A stretch of DNA of 64,000 nucleotides from Planctomycetota bacterium (GCA_018242625.1 JAFEBO010000008.1:868001-932000); one strand, 5' to 3'. Positions 17,142-26,362 are shown, counted from the first letter of the stretch. Numbers and translations are program-made. The notes: a model not told the origin generated them from the sequence alone.

Positions 17142-19250
17142 TTACGGGCAGAGCAGCTCGTTGTAGGCCGCGACGAAGATCACGAAATCGCCGTCGTCCA
17201 CCACGCCGTCCTCGCTGAAGTCGGCCGGGCAGCCGGCGGGCATGGAGGGGTCGGCACAATCGAGCGCGTTGTAGGCCAGGACGAAGATGCTGAAGTCAGA
17301 ATCGTCAACGAGTCCGTCGTGGTTGAGATCGCACGGGCAGGCGCCGAGCTGCCGCTCGAACGCGCCCATATCGACCTTCGCCCCGGCGATCGCATCACCG
17401 TTGACGATGCGGGGGTTGCCCGCCAGATCGATGGTGAAGCTGGCGATGTCGGCGTTGTTGCCCGCGTCGATGCAGGGCGAGTCCGCCGCGAGCCGGAAAT
17501 CGTCGTCGATGTTTCCAAAGACGTTGTCGGACCCCGACTGATCGATGAACGAGGGGGCCGAACCGATGTTGCCCACACCGGTAATAACCTGGTTCAGGAA
17601 GTCCGGGGTGACGCACGAGTAGGTGACGCTCGCGACGCCGCCGCCCGCGTTGACCTGCTTCACCGTCGGGATCATGAGGGCGGGTCCGGTGTTGCCGTAG
17701 GCGATCGAGTTCCGCATGTCGATATCGGCCCCGGCGGCGGAGTTGACGCCGCCCGTGCCGTTGGTGCTGTAGTTGTTGGCGATGGTGCAGTTGCGGAGAT
17801 AAACGTCGACGTCGGTGCCCGTGATATAGATCGCGCCGCCGCTGGTCGTGGCGCTGTTGCCCCACATCGCGGTGTTGTAGAACCACGCGTCGCCATAGGC
17901 GCGGACCGCGCCGCCGTACGACGAAGCGGTGTTCTGGAAGAAGCGGCAAGAGCTGACGCTCAGGACCGGGGCGAGGAACCCGCCCGGTCCGCCCCAGTAC
18001 TGGAGGGCGGCTCCGGCATCGGCGGAGTTGTTGAAGAACATGCAGGATTCAAAGTGCGGACCGATCAGGGCCGCCGGGGTGTCGATGTAGACACCGCCGC
18101 CGCCGTGCAGGGCGAAGTTGGCCGTGAAGGTGCAGTTGCGCACGGTGGGCGAACAGTCGGCGCCGTAAAGGCCCGCACCGGCTTCGTTCGGGGTCGCGCC
18201 GTTTGCATAGCCGGAAGCGATGGTAAAGCCGTCGATTTCGGTCTGGTAGGTGACACCCGAGGCATCGACAACGTGATAACAGTTATCGTTGCTCAGACCG
18301 GTGCCGATGGCGCCGGAGAGATGGCTCTGATGAGCGACGCTGAGAACCCGCTCGTTCAGTGTGGTCTCGTTGCCGAGGAAGCCGCCGTACATCTTGACGC
18401 CCTCGACGAGCTTGAAGGAACTCGTCCGCTGGGTTCCGGGGGTGTAGGTTCCCTCCGCAACCCAGATCTCGGTGATCTGCCCGCCCGAAGCCTTGGCGAC
18501 GGCGAGCGCATCCTGCAGGCTGGTGAAGGCATCCGTCCAGGAGAGGCCGGTGTTCGCGCCCGACGCGTTATCGTTCACGTAGAGGCGGTTGCCCGTGATC
18601 TTGACAAGCTGAAGGCCGTTGAACGCGCACTTGGCGAGACTGACGAAGGCGCACTGCGAGTTGATCTTGAGCTTGGGCGCACCGGCCGCCACCTTGAAGT
18701 TGAAGATAGCGTGCGTCTTTCCGAGCTGGAAGACGTTGGTGGTGGTCGGGCCGCTCGTGCTGGCGGAGCCGATGCTGCTGCCGCCGATGTCGCCGTAAAG
18801 CTGCGAGGTGTGGTAATTGGTGAAACCAAAGCCATCGACGTAAGTCTGATCCGAAGGGGTCAGAGCGGCGTAGACGTACGCGCGATAGAAGCCCTCGTCG
18901 AGACCGTTGATCTCCACGGTCACGATGCCGTTGGTATCAAAGCCCATCGCGTAATCGTCCATGAGCGAACCGAAGTCGCCGGTGCCCAGGTCGCCGTTGG
19001 TGTTGCCGTTGCTGGTCTTGGCCAGGATGGTCAGGCCCGAGGAGGCCCCGTTGAGCCCCACGAGGTTGGCGCTCGCCCCGGCGCCGCTGGTAGCGGTGAC
19101 GGCATTCCAGACGCCGGGCTGGCCCGCCACGCCCCCGTAGAGAGAGGAAGGGGCCGGCTTGCCCGAGCCGTTGAGGTCGATGTTCACGGACTGGGCCATG
19201 GCGGACCCGGCGAGGAGCACCATCATGGTTATTGCGATCTTGCGGTTCAT
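17142..19250 (-). CDS. Secreted right-handed beta-helix protein with duplicated dockerin-like C-terminal tail
   Basis: A 702-residue exported protein. It starts MNRKIAITMMVLLAGSAMAQ, a clear signal peptide. Residues about 20-220 form a beta-rich Gly/Ser/Thr domain; about 230-610 show polymorphic-outer-membrane/parallel beta-helix features (GLSWTDAFTSLQDALAVAK, EIWVAEGTYTPGTQR, GAGLYGADCSPTVRNCTF, ADSPCIDAGNN) as in surface carbohydrate-binding or lyase-like proteins. The last 65 residues hold two cysteine-bounded dockerin-like units, DLNHDGLVDDSDFSIF and FSEDGVVDDGDFVIF, each calcium-loop-like, ending LLCP. Divergent from the sigma factor/kinase pair. Enzymatic activity cannot be inferred. 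Confidence 0.9.
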   Translation of the reverse strand: MNRKIAITMMVLLAGSAMAQSVNIDLNGSGKPAPSSLYGGVAGQPGVWNAVTATSGAGASANLVGLNGASSGLTILAKTSNGNTNGDLGTGDFGSLMDDYAMGFDTNGIVTVEINGLDEGFYRAYVYAALTPSDQTYVDGFGFTNYHTSQLYGDIGGSSIGSASTSGPTTTNVFQLGKTHAIFNFKVAAGAPKLKINSQCAFVSLAKCAFNGLQLVKITGNRLYVNDNASGANTGLSWTDAFTSLQDALAVAKASGGQITEIWVAEGTYTPGTQRTSSFKLVEGVKMYGGFLGNETTLNERVLSVAHQSHLSGAIGTGLSNDNCYHVVDASGVTYQTEIDGFTIASGYANGATPNEAGAGLYGADCSPTVRNCTFTANFALHGGGGVYIDTPAALIGPHFESCMFFNNSADAGAALQYWGGPGGFLAPVLSVSSCRFFQNTASSYGGAVRAYGDAWFYNTAMWGNSATTSGGAIYITGTDVDVYLRNCTIANNYSTNGTGGVNSAAGADIDMRNSIAYGNTGPALMIPTVKQVNAGGGVASVTYSCVTPDFLNQVITGVGNIGSAPSFIDQSGSDNVFGNIDDDFRLAADSPCIDAGNNADIASFTIDLAGNPRIVNGDAIAGAKVDMGAFERQLGACPCDLNHDGLVDDSDFSIFVLAYNALDCADPSMPAGCPADFSEDGVVDDGDFVIFVAAYNELLCP

Positions 19251-19428
19251 TGCTTTTTCCCTTGGCTGCTAGACTTTTCTCGGGCCGTGCGATGCCCGCA
19301 GCGCTATCACGTCGATAGTGCTGGGTTGGGGCTTGAACTTTCGGGCCCCGACGGGCAAACTGGATGGACGGCTGGCCTATCCCGTGCGTCGTATGACCCC
19401 CGGGCGGCTACCGGACTCAACTAGAAAT

Positions 19429-20115
19429 ATGAATTCCAAGTCCGACAAAGCCCGCCCCGACAATCGCTCCGCCGGACCGGACGTCGCGACACCGCCGCCC
19501 TCGCCTGCCGCGGCGCAGGTGACGCAGCTGCTCGTCGCCGCCGCGGGGGGCGATTCGCGGGCGGCTCGCGATCTCTTGCCGCTGGTTTATGAAGAGCTCC
19601 GGCGGCTGGCGCAGGTGCGGATGGCGCGGGAGCCCAAGGCGGGCGCGGGCATGACCCTGCAGCCGACGGCTCTGGTGCACGAGGCGTATCTGCGTCTTCT
19701 GGGCGATCACGAGGTGCGCTGGAACGGGCGCGGGCACTTCTTCGGGGCGGCGGCGCTCGCGATGCGCCGGATACTGGTGGAGCGTGCACGCCACCGCGGC
19801 CGGATCAAGCACGGCGGCGGGCTGCAGCGGGCCGACATGGATATGGCGCAGCTCTCTCCCGCGCTCGAGAGCGAGCCTCCCGCGGAAGAGATGCTGGCAT
19901 TGGACGATGCGCTTAAGAGCCTCGAGACCAAAGACCGGCGGAAGTACGACGTGGTGATGCTGAGGTACTTTGCGGGCCTTTCGATCGAGGAAACGGCCGA
20001 GGCGCTGTCGATCTCGCCCGCGACCGTGAAGAACGACTGGACGTTCGCCCGGGCGTGGCTCAAGAAGCAGGTCGCCGGGTCGGACGGGGATGAGGCTTCG
20101 GACTCCAAGCGGTGA
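19429..20115 (+). CDS. RNA polymerase sigma factor, ECF-like (planctomycete kinase-linked type)
   Basis: A 228-residue sigma-70-family factor of the ECF-like group. Region 2 reads LLPLVYEELRRLAQVRM...TLQPTALVHEAYLRLL...GRGHFFGAAALAMRRILV; region 4 reads VVMLRYFAGLSIEETAEALSISPATVKNDWTFARAWL with a helix-turn-helix. The N-terminal 35 residues are low-complexity. I chose the ATG at 19429 because the reading frame upstream is not conserved-looking and lies in the divergent promoter region. Its stop overlaps the GTG of the Ser/Thr kinase (GTGA), so the kinase is likely its regulator, as in other planctomycete sigma/kinase pairs (family knowledge). Confidence 0.92.
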   Translation: MNSKSDKARPDNRSAGPDVATPPPSPAAAQVTQLLVAAAGGDSRAARDLLPLVYEELRRLAQVRMAREPKAGAGMTLQPTALVHEAYLRLLGDHEVRWNGRGHFFGAAALAMRRILVERARHRGRIKHGGGLQRADMDMAQLSPALESEPPAEEMLALDDALKSLETKDRRKYDVVMLRYFAGLSIEETAEALSISPATVKNDWTFARAWLKKQVAGSDGDEASDSKR

Positions 20116-23100
20116 GCACGGCCCCGAGTCAACGCCTGGAAGAGCTCTTTCTTCGCGCAGTCGAGCTTCCCTCGGCCGAACGGGGCAGCTTCCTGGACCG
20201 GGCGTGCGAGGGCGATACGGATCTGCGCGCGGAAGTCGACGCGCTGCTTCAGCATCATTCGGGCGTGGGCGGGTTTCTGGACTCCAAGGCGGCGCCAGGT
20301 CGGGGCCTGCTGACGCAGCTTGGCGCCAGCGCGCTTTCGGAGGCCGAGCCGCTCCTGCCGACCGACAAGAAGGTCGGGAACTTCCGGGTGCTTGGCGTCC
20401 TGGGCAGCGGCGGCATGGGCGTGGTGTACGTGGCGCAGCAGGATCGCCCAAGGCGCACGGTCGCGCTCAAGGTGATGCGCCGGGTGCTGGGCGATCCGAA
20501 CTCGGCCTCGGCACAGCGGATCCTGCGCCGCTTTGAGCACGAGGCCGAACTGCTGGGCCGGCTGCACCACCCGGGGATCGCGCAGATCTACGAGGCGGGG
20601 ACGTACACGTCCGAGGGGCTGACGCACCCGTACATCGCGATGGAGCTTGTCAAGGGCGAGCCGCTGCTGGCCTACGCCAACAAGCACAACCTGGGCACGC
20701 GTGAAAAGCTGGTGCTGATCGAGCGCATCTGCGAGGCGGTGCAGCACGCGCACCGCAACGGGGTGATCCACCGCGATCTCAAGCCGGCGAACATCCTCGT
20801 GGATGAATCGGGCCGGCCCAAGATTCTGGACTTTGGCGTGGCACGCACGACCAACTCCGATTTGCAGCTGACCAGCGAGCACACGGCCGTTGGGGCGCTG
20901 ATCGGCACGTTGCCGTACATGTCGCCCGAGCAGGTGAGCGGCGACCCTGCCGCCGTCGACACGCGGTCGGACGTGTACGCGGTGGGCGTCATTCTCTACG
21001 AACTTCTCACGGGCAAGCTGCCCTACGACCTGACCAGCCGCTCGCTGCCCGAGGCGGCGCGGATCATCCGCGACGAAGAGCCGACGAAACTGAGCACGAT
21101 CAACAGGTATTTCCGCGGCGACGTGGAGATGATCGTTTCCAAATCGCTCGAGAAGGACCGGACCCGCCGGTACCAGTCGGCGAGCGACCTTGGGGATGAC
21201 ATCGCACGCTTTCTGTCGGGGCAGGCGATCTCGGCCCGGCGGGACTCGGCGATGTACGTGCTGCGCAAGCAGCTGCGACGGTACCGGGGGATCGTTTCGA
21301 CGGCGGCGTTCTTTCTCCTGGTCGTGATCTGCCTGGGCGTTTTCGCGGCGATCCAGGCGTTTCGAGCTTCCCGGCTGGCGGCGACCGAGATTCTGGCCAA
21401 GAACGACGCGCTGGTGGCGCTCAAGCGGGCCGAGATCGAGAAGAAGCGTGCGGACGAGACGTCGGCGACGCTCTCGGTGCAGCTGGCCCGGGCAAACGTG
21501 GAGCGCGGGCGGCTGCTGGGCATCGCGGGCAACCTGCTCGCGGCGGAAGACCTTATCTGGCCGGCACACCTGCGAGAACCGAATTCCCGGCACACGTTCT
21601 TTGCGCTCTGGGAGCTGTACATGCACGAACCGTGCCTGTCCACCCAGAAGGCGCACAGCAAGCCGGCGTGGGGAATGACGGCCTCGCGGGACGGCTCGAT
21701 CGTGGTGAGCCAGGCGGACGGAGAGCCGGGGTTCAAGGTCTGGGAAACCAAGTCCAGGAAGCTGCTGCGGGAGATCCCGGCCCCGGCGACAATCTGCCGG
21801 GCTATGGCCCTCAACCCGGCCGGGACGGAACTCGCGGCGGGGCTTGAGGACGGGACGATCGCGCTCTTTGACGTCGCGGACGGGAAGTCACTGGCGAGTT
21901 TCAAGAGCGGGGAGCAAGGGGTCCGCGGGCTCGAGTATTCCCCCGACGGAAACGCGCTGCTGGCGGGCACGGGTGATGGACAAATCCTCGAGCTTGATCC
22001 TCGCACGCTCGGCGTGCGCCGGACGATCGCGCAAACCAAGTCGCCGGTCGCGCGGATCGCGTGGTCGCCCGATGGAAAGTTCTTCGGTTCGGCGCACGGG
22101 GACATGACGGTCCGGCTCTGGAAATGGGGAAGCCGGGTGGAGCCGGTGCGCACGTACCGGGGGCACACGGGTGTGACCCACGTGATCGCCTTTGCGCCGG
22201 ATTCCCACACCTTTGCAACGGGAGGCCTGGACCGAACGGTGCGAGTGTGGAGCACGGATTCGGACGAGTGCGTCGCTGTGCTTGATGCGCCCAACGGAAC
22301 TGTGCGGTCGCTGGTTTTTACCAGCGACGGCGAAAAGATCGTCGCGGGCGGCTGGTGGACGATGAACGTCTGGGACTGGAAAAATCAGGCGAAGATCCGG
22401 TCGTTTTCGTGCCCGGACACGGCGAGCGGCGCCGCCATCGTGGGCAACGGCGATGAACTCTGGGCGACGGTGGGCGATTCGATCCGAGTGTGGGACTTTT
22501 CTCCCACGCCCGGAGTGGTTCTGCTCTCGGGGCATACCGGGCGCTCCGTGGCGGCGTGGAGCCCAGATTCCAAGTGGATCGCGACGGGAGATGGCTCGGG
22601 AAAGATCCGGCTGTTCGACGCGGAGACGATGAAGCTGTCGCGTGTGCTTTCGGGCGGTTCGGGGCGGGTCCGGGCTCTGGCCTTTGATGCGGGATCGCGG
22701 TATCTGGTGGCGGCGGGCGAAGAGCATGCCGCCCGGGTCTTCGATCTCAGGTCGGAGAACCCCGAGCCGGCGCTGCTGCTGCAGGGAGCGATGGCGCTTT
22801 CGCCCAAGTCGATCGCGTTTTCGCCGGACAATTCGGTGGTGGTGCTGCCCTATGCGGACAACTGCCATCGCGTGCTGTCGGTGCCGTCTTTTACGGAGAA
22901 GGAGAAGATACCGACGGCGGACCACTCCGAGGCGCTGAGCGCTCAGTTCAGTCCGGACGGCAAGCTGCTCGTTACGAACGATCGGGGGCAGGCGCTTCGT
23001 CTGTTCGAGTGGCCGACGCTCCGTGAGGTGGGCACGATGAAGCCCGGGGGCTCATCGCCGCAACCGTGGTCGATGGACTTTACTCCCGATTCGCAGAAGC

Positions 23101-23549
23101 TTGTGCTGACAAGCTGGAACAAGCGCGCGGAAGTGTGGGACGTCAAGACGTGCCGGATGATCAGCGCGTTTGAGGGGCACGGCGGGCTGGTGACGGACGT
23201 TGCGGTTCGCCTGCGCGAGCCGATGATCTTCGCCACAACGAGCACCGACGGGACACTCAAGCTCTGGGACATGACGCACACGAACGAGCCCTGCATGCTC
23301 ACGATCGACCGATTCCAGAACTGGGAGGTCAACAGTCTTCAGTGGAGCCCCAACGGGCGGAAGCTGATCGCCGGCGATTCGGTGGGAAATGTGCAGGTCT
23401 GGAACATGCGGTATTTCAACCGCCACATGGGCGGGAACATGCAGTACCAGCTCGACCGGCACCGCCCGTCGTTGCCCCCGGATATCCCGATGGAGGACAT
23501 TCTGGACGAGATGCGGGTCCTGAACGATCGGACGAGGACGGGGGCCTAG
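20112..23549 (+). CDS. Membrane Ser/Thr protein kinase with C-terminal WD40 repeats
   Basis: A 1145-residue PknB-type kinase. Residues 1-90 are a helical N-terminal region typical of sigma-linked kinases. The kinase domain (about 91-360) is intact: GSGGMGVVY loop, VALK lysine (K120), HRDLKPAN (220-227), DFG (240-242) and GTLPYMSPEQ. One transmembrane helix follows (GIVSTAAFFLLVVICLGVFAA, about 395-415), then a coiled coil and about 600 residues of WD40-like repeats such as HVIAFAPDSHTFATGGLDRT, presumably forming propellers outside the cytoplasmic membrane. GTG start overlaps the sigma factor stop, so the two are coupled. The C-terminal region likely senses a ligand or partner; the partner is unknown. 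Confidence 0.95.
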   Translation: MSTAPSQRLEELFLRAVELPSAERGSFLDRACEGDTDLRAEVDALLQHHSGVGGFLDSKAAPGRGLLTQLGASALSEAEPLLPTDKKVGNFRVLGVLGSGGMGVVYVAQQDRPRRTVALKVMRRVLGDPNSASAQRILRRFEHEAELLGRLHHPGIAQIYEAGTYTSEGLTHPYIAMELVKGEPLLAYANKHNLGTREKLVLIERICEAVQHAHRNGVIHRDLKPANILVDESGRPKILDFGVARTTNSDLQLTSEHTAVGALIGTLPYMSPEQVSGDPAAVDTRSDVYAVGVILYELLTGKLPYDLTSRSLPEAARIIRDEEPTKLSTINRYFRGDVEMIVSKSLEKDRTRRYQSASDLGDDIARFLSGQAISARRDSAMYVLRKQLRRYRGIVSTAAFFLLVVICLGVFAAIQAFRASRLAATEILAKNDALVALKRAEIEKKRADETSATLSVQLARANVERGRLLGIAGNLLAAEDLIWPAHLREPNSRHTFFALWELYMHEPCLSTQKAHSKPAWGMTASRDGSIVVSQADGEPGFKVWETKSRKLLREIPAPATICRAMALNPAGTELAAGLEDGTIALFDVADGKSLASFKSGEQGVRGLEYSPDGNALLAGTGDGQILELDPRTLGVRRTIAQTKSPVARIAWSPDGKFFGSAHGDMTVRLWKWGSRVEPVRTYRGHTGVTHVIAFAPDSHTFATGGLDRTVRVWSTDSDECVAVLDAPNGTVRSLVFTSDGEKIVAGGWWTMNVWDWKNQAKIRSFSCPDTASGAAIVGNGDELWATVGDSIRVWDFSPTPGVVLLSGHTGRSVAAWSPDSKWIATGDGSGKIRLFDAETMKLSRVLSGGSGRVRALAFDAGSRYLVAAGEEHAARVFDLRSENPEPALLLQGAMALSPKSIAFSPDNSVVVLPYADNCHRVLSVPSFTEKEKIPTADHSEALSAQFSPDGKLLVTNDRGQALRLFEWPTLREVGTMKPGGSSPQPWSMDFTPDSQKLVLTSWNKRAEVWDVKTCRMISAFEGHGGLVTDVAVRLREPMIFATTSTDGTLKLWDMTHTNEPCMLTIDRFQNWEVNSLQWSPNGRKLIAGDSVGNVQVWNMRYFNRHMGGNMQYQLDRHRPSLPPDIPMEDILDEMRVLNDRTRTGA

Positions 23550-23676
23550 AAATTCCGGAAAATCTCTGCAGGCTCGGGAGAGCCCTTGCGCTACCGCGTC
23601 TGGAGGGGTTCTTCGTCCAGCGCCCACCCGCACTGCATGCCACCCAGCCTCTGGAGGGGATGGCATGCGGCACATG

Positions 23677-23712
23677 ACCGGCGTCTCCCCAAGGGACGCC
23701 GGTTCATTTTTT
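23677..23712 (+). terminator. Terminator of the sigma/kinase operon
   Basis: Perfect 9-bp stem ACCGGCGTC / GACGCCGGT followed by TCATTTTTT. The T-run lies inside the convergent gene and encodes its last two Lys codons. A second inverted repeat (GCATGCCA...TGGCATGC) lies just upstream. Confidence 0.8.
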
Positions 23713-24078
23713 GTCGGGAGGCGGGGTTTCGCGGTGGAGCTTGTGCAGCATGCGGTGCAGCCCGGGCGCGATGAGCACCGAGGCAACGCTGAGAAAGATC
23801 ACGGCGGAAAACAGCGCGTAGCCGGAGGCGAAGATCTTGGCGGCGTTGTTCTTTGGGGGCGAAGCGGGGCCCATGCCCGTCAGGATCATGGCGGCGTTGT
23901 AGTACGAATCGACCCAGTCGAGTTCGGCGAGCCAGTGATAGCCGACCGCGCCGACGGAGAGAGAAATCGCGATGAGCAGAATGCTGATTGCGACGTGGTA
24001 AAGCTGGCGGCGCACAAAGGCGCGCCGGGGCAGTACATGATCGAACCGACTCTCGAATGTGCGGCGGAGTTTTCCCAC
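23704..24078 (-). CDS. Small two-helix membrane protein with pore-like segment
   Basis: A protein of about 124 residues with two transmembrane helices (VAISILLIAISLSVGAVGYHW and FASGYALFSAVIFLSVASVL). Between them lies a short amphipathic stretch, DSYYNAAMILTGMGPASP, which sits where a K+-channel pore helix and filter would be; TGMGP vaguely recalls TVGYG. It resembles small 2TM ion-channel-like proteins, but the filter is not canonical, so channel function is conjecture. Start is uncertain: the GTG at 24078 gives a basic N-terminus directly before helix 1; a TTG at 24162 would add 28 residues. No clear ribosome-binding site for either. Confidence 0.65.
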   Translation of the reverse strand: MGKLRRTFESRFDHVLPRRAFVRRQLYHVAISILLIAISLSVGAVGYHWLAELDWVDSYYNAAMILTGMGPASPPKNNAAKIFASGYALFSAVIFLSVASVLIAPGLHRMLHKLHRETPPPDKK

Positions 24079-24160
24079 GGTGGGGAAATATCGGCCGGAT
24101 CGGTGGAGAGCTGAGTGATTTTCGTCCGGCAACCGATGCGGTCGGGGTCTTGCATGACGC

Positions 24161-24190
24161 AAACAAAACGGCCGCCTGTGAGGGCGGCCG
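24161..24190 (-). terminator. Terminator of the PEP-CTERM gene at 24217
   Basis: Stem CGGCCGCC / GGCGGCCG with a 6-nt loop, followed on the minus strand by TTTTGTTTG, 27 nt after the stop codon. Confidence 0.8.
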
Positions 24191-24216
24191 CGGGAACATC
24201 GGAGATTGGACGGCGA

Positions 24217-24885
24217 TCAGGAGCGGCGGCGACGGAGGCCGAGCAGCCCCGAAGCGCCGGCCAGAATGAGGGCGCCGGGAGCCGGGACAACCGCTTGACC
24301 TTCCGCGCGGAGCAGCCACGCGCCGGGAAGGGGCAGGACCTGATCGACGCGCTTGGCCAGGGCGTTGGCGCCCAGGTTGGCGACATTCATCCCGCTGGTT
24401 GCGGGGTTGTAGAAATACCAGGAGCGATCGGTGCGCCCGGTGAGATCGCCGGCGGCTGGCTTGTCGACGCCCTTGACCGTGACGGCGGTTGCGAGGACGA
24501 AGAACCCGCCGTTGACGACGGTGTCGGGGATGTCGAAGGTTGTGAAGACCGAGCCGCCCACCTGGACGGGGTTGGCGGTGACCTGGGTGAGAAGCGTGGC
24601 GTTGAGCGGGTTGTAGTCGTTGTCGGCGTCGGCGAAGAGATAGATGGTGACCGGAGTGGTGACGCTGAAGCTTGGTCCGAAGGCGCAGGACACGGAGGTG
24701 ATTTTGGTGCCGCCGACATCGGACATGAAGTAGTTGCCCCAGCCCGTGACGGGGTTCACCGGGAAGGAGCTCGGCGGGCCGACGGCGACGGTCGTGACGC
24801 CGTTGTCGTATGCGAAAGTGGTTGCGAGCGCGGGAGCGCATGCGAGCGCGGCGACGCCCGCGAGTGCGATGGAACGAATCGTCAT
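24217..24885 (-). CDS. Secreted PEP-CTERM-type protein
   Basis: A 222-residue exported protein. It starts MTIRSIALAGVAALACAPALA (signal peptide), has a beta-rich domain of about 170 residues with no recognised enzyme motif, and ends VPAPGALILAGASGLLGLRRRR: the PEP-CTERM arrangement (VPxPG, hydrophobic helix, Arg cluster) read by exosortase. GAGGAG lies 7 nt before the ATG at 24885, which decides the start over one 15 nt upstream. No exosortase is in this window. A GC-rich hairpin sits directly upstream of the ribosome-binding site. Confidence 0.88.
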   Translation of the reverse strand: MTIRSIALAGVAALACAPALATTFAYDNGVTTVAVGPPSSFPVNPVTGWGNYFMSDVGGTKITSVSCAFGPSFSVTTPVTIYLFADADNDYNPLNATLLTQVTANPVQVGGSVFTTFDIPDTVVNGGFFVLATAVTVKGVDKPAAGDLTGRTDRSWYFYNPATSGMNVANLGANALAKRVDQVLPLPGAWLLRAEGQAVVPAPGALILAGASGLLGLRRRRS

Positions 24886-24896
24886 GTCTGTTCTCC

Positions 24897-24946
24897 TCAA
24901 AAAGTGACAAGCCCGGGCCGCGTGTTACGCGGAAACGGCCCGGGCT
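24897..24946 (-). terminator. Hairpin plus U-run between osmC-family gene and PEP-CTERM gene
   Basis: 11-bp stem AGCCCGGGCCG / CGGCCCGGGCT followed on the minus strand by CACTTTTTGAGG. It would terminate the OsmC-family transcript, but its U-run ends exactly at the GAGGAG ribosome-binding site of the next gene, so it could also act as a leader hairpin for that gene. Confidence 0.65.
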
Positions 24947-25086
24947 GGCTTCACCTTATCACAAAGCGCTGACCGACTTCAAGCGCCGCATCGATGAATC
25001 CGGCGAATCGGGAACGCGCCCGATCGGCAATCCTGCGGATCGCTTCATGATCACCGCGGAAAGCGTGAGCCTTTTCTCATATTGAA

Positions 25087-25518
25087 TCAGGTCAGCTTCG
25101 CGTCCATTGTGATCTTTGCGTTGAGCACTTTGCTGACGGGGCAGTTGGCCTTGGCCTCGGCGGCGAGCTGCTGAAATCTGGCGGCGTCGATGCCGGGAAC
25201 GTACCCCGAAACATCGAGATGGATCGCGGAGATCTGCCACCCCTGATCGACCTGCTCCATCGAGAGCGTGGCGGTGGTCGCGAGCTTGGACGGCTTGATG
25301 CCGGCGTTGGACATGATAAAAGAGAGGGCCATGGTGAAGCAGCCGGCGTGAGCGGCGGCGATGAGTTCTTCCGGGTTTGTGCCGTTGGCGTTCTCGAAGC
25401 GGCTGGAAAATGAATAGGGCGTGTTCTTGAGCGCTCCGCCGGGCGCCGAGAGCGAGCCTGATCCTTCCTTGATCGATCCGTTCCATTCGGCCTGCGCGGT
25501 GCGTTTGATCGTCGGCAT
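25087..25518 (-). CDS. OsmC family peroxiredoxin-like protein
   Basis: A 143-residue cytoplasmic protein of the OsmC/Ohr family, which reduces organic hydroperoxides using two cysteines. It begins MPTIKRTAQAEWNGSIKEGSG, has the first catalytic Cys in ELIAAAHAGCFTMALS and the second in AKANCPVSKVLNAKI; the pattern is OsmC-type rather than Ohr. AAGGGG precedes the ATG at 25518. The gene stands alone, 91 nt downstream of the nucleosidase start of the next unit. Confidence 0.93.
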   Translation of the reverse strand: MPTIKRTAQAEWNGSIKEGSGSLSAPGGALKNTPYSFSSRFENANGTNPEELIAAAHAGCFTMALSFIMSNAGIKPSKLATTATLSMEQVDQGWQISAIHLDVSGYVPGIDAARFQQLAAEAKANCPVSKVLNAKITMDAKLT

Positions 25519-25609
25519 GAGTTCCCCTTGTGCTGGTGTTGCTGGAGGACGAGCCGGTTCGATGCGGCGGTGAGCACGCCGTTTCGCGGAGCGACGGAGT
25601 TTCGCGGAT

Positions 25610-26362
25610 TCAGTCCCGGGCCGCCAGGTAGCGGTTGAGTATTCCCAGACCGTAGTGGCTCGCGGCCGATTCGATGAAACGGGCGAAATCGATGGGTGCG
25701 CTGTCGTCTGCGGTATCGGAGATCGTTCGGACGACTCCGAACGGGATGCCCTGCTCGTGGCAGACCTGTGCCACGGCGGCCCCTTCCATCTCGACGCAGA
25801 GTGCCGACGGAACGAGGCTTCGGACGGCATCGCGTGCGGGTCCGGAGGAAACAAAGCGGTCGCCGCTCGCGATGTCACCCGCGTGCACACGCGGGTGCCG
25901 GATGCCGAGCGAACGGGCGGCTTCGCCGGGAACCACGACGGGCAGATCGTGCTTGAGAAACTCGTGCGCTGCGGCCTCGAGCGCGGCGCTGATCCGGGCG
26001 TCGGCGGCGAAGGCGCTGACTCCCAGGAGCGGCACTTCAAGAGCGGGAAAGATCGGAGATGCGTCCATGTCGTGCTGCCAGAGGCGGCGGCCGACGATGA
26101 TGTCGCCGACGGAGAGGGTGGGATCGAGGGCCCCCGCTACTCCGGAGAAGACAATCGACTGGACGCGGTGCACATCGATGAGGTGCTGCGCGGTGGCGGC
26201 GGCGGCCACTTTGCCGATGCGGCTGAAGACGACAACCACGCGCCTGCCGGCGAGCGTGCCGGTGCAGTAGGTGCGGCCGCCGTGCACGTGTTCGGCTTCG
26301 CGCTTGAGTTCGCGGGCGAGCAGACCGGCCTCCTGGGGCATGGCGCTGAGGATGCCGATCAT
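25610..26362 (-). CDS. mtnN: 5'-methylthioadenosine/S-adenosylhomocysteine nucleosidase
   Basis: Hydrolyses MTA and SAH to adenine and the thioribose product, recycling methionine by-products. The 250-residue protein starts MIGILSAMPQEAGLLAREL (Glu in AMxxE), has VVVVFSRIGKVAAAATAQHLI, FSGVAGALDPTLSVGDIIVG, the substrate-binding LCVEMEGAAVAQVCHEQGIPF and the catalytic Asp in VRTISDTAD. Length is slightly above the usual 230. Its ATG overlaps the stop of the cupin gene (ATGA), so the two are translationally coupled. Futalosine hydrolase is a related alternative but VEMEGAA fits MTAN. Confidence 0.9.
   Translation of the reverse strand: MIGILSAMPQEAGLLARELKREAEHVHGGRTYCTGTLAGRRVVVVFSRIGKVAAAATAQHLIDVHRVQSIVFSGVAGALDPTLSVGDIIVGRRLWQHDMDASPIFPALEVPLLGVSAFAADARISAALEAAAHEFLKHDLPVVVPGEAARSLGIRHPRVHAGDIASGDRFVSSGPARDAVRSLVPSALCVEMEGAAVAQVCHEQGIPFGVVRTISDTADDSAPIDFARFIESAASHYGLGILNRYLAARD

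Noticed and set aside
19707..21656. 649-codon minus-strand open frame opposite the sigma factor and kinase
   Set aside because: Antisense shadow of clearly conserved kinase motifs; no conserved sequence of its own.
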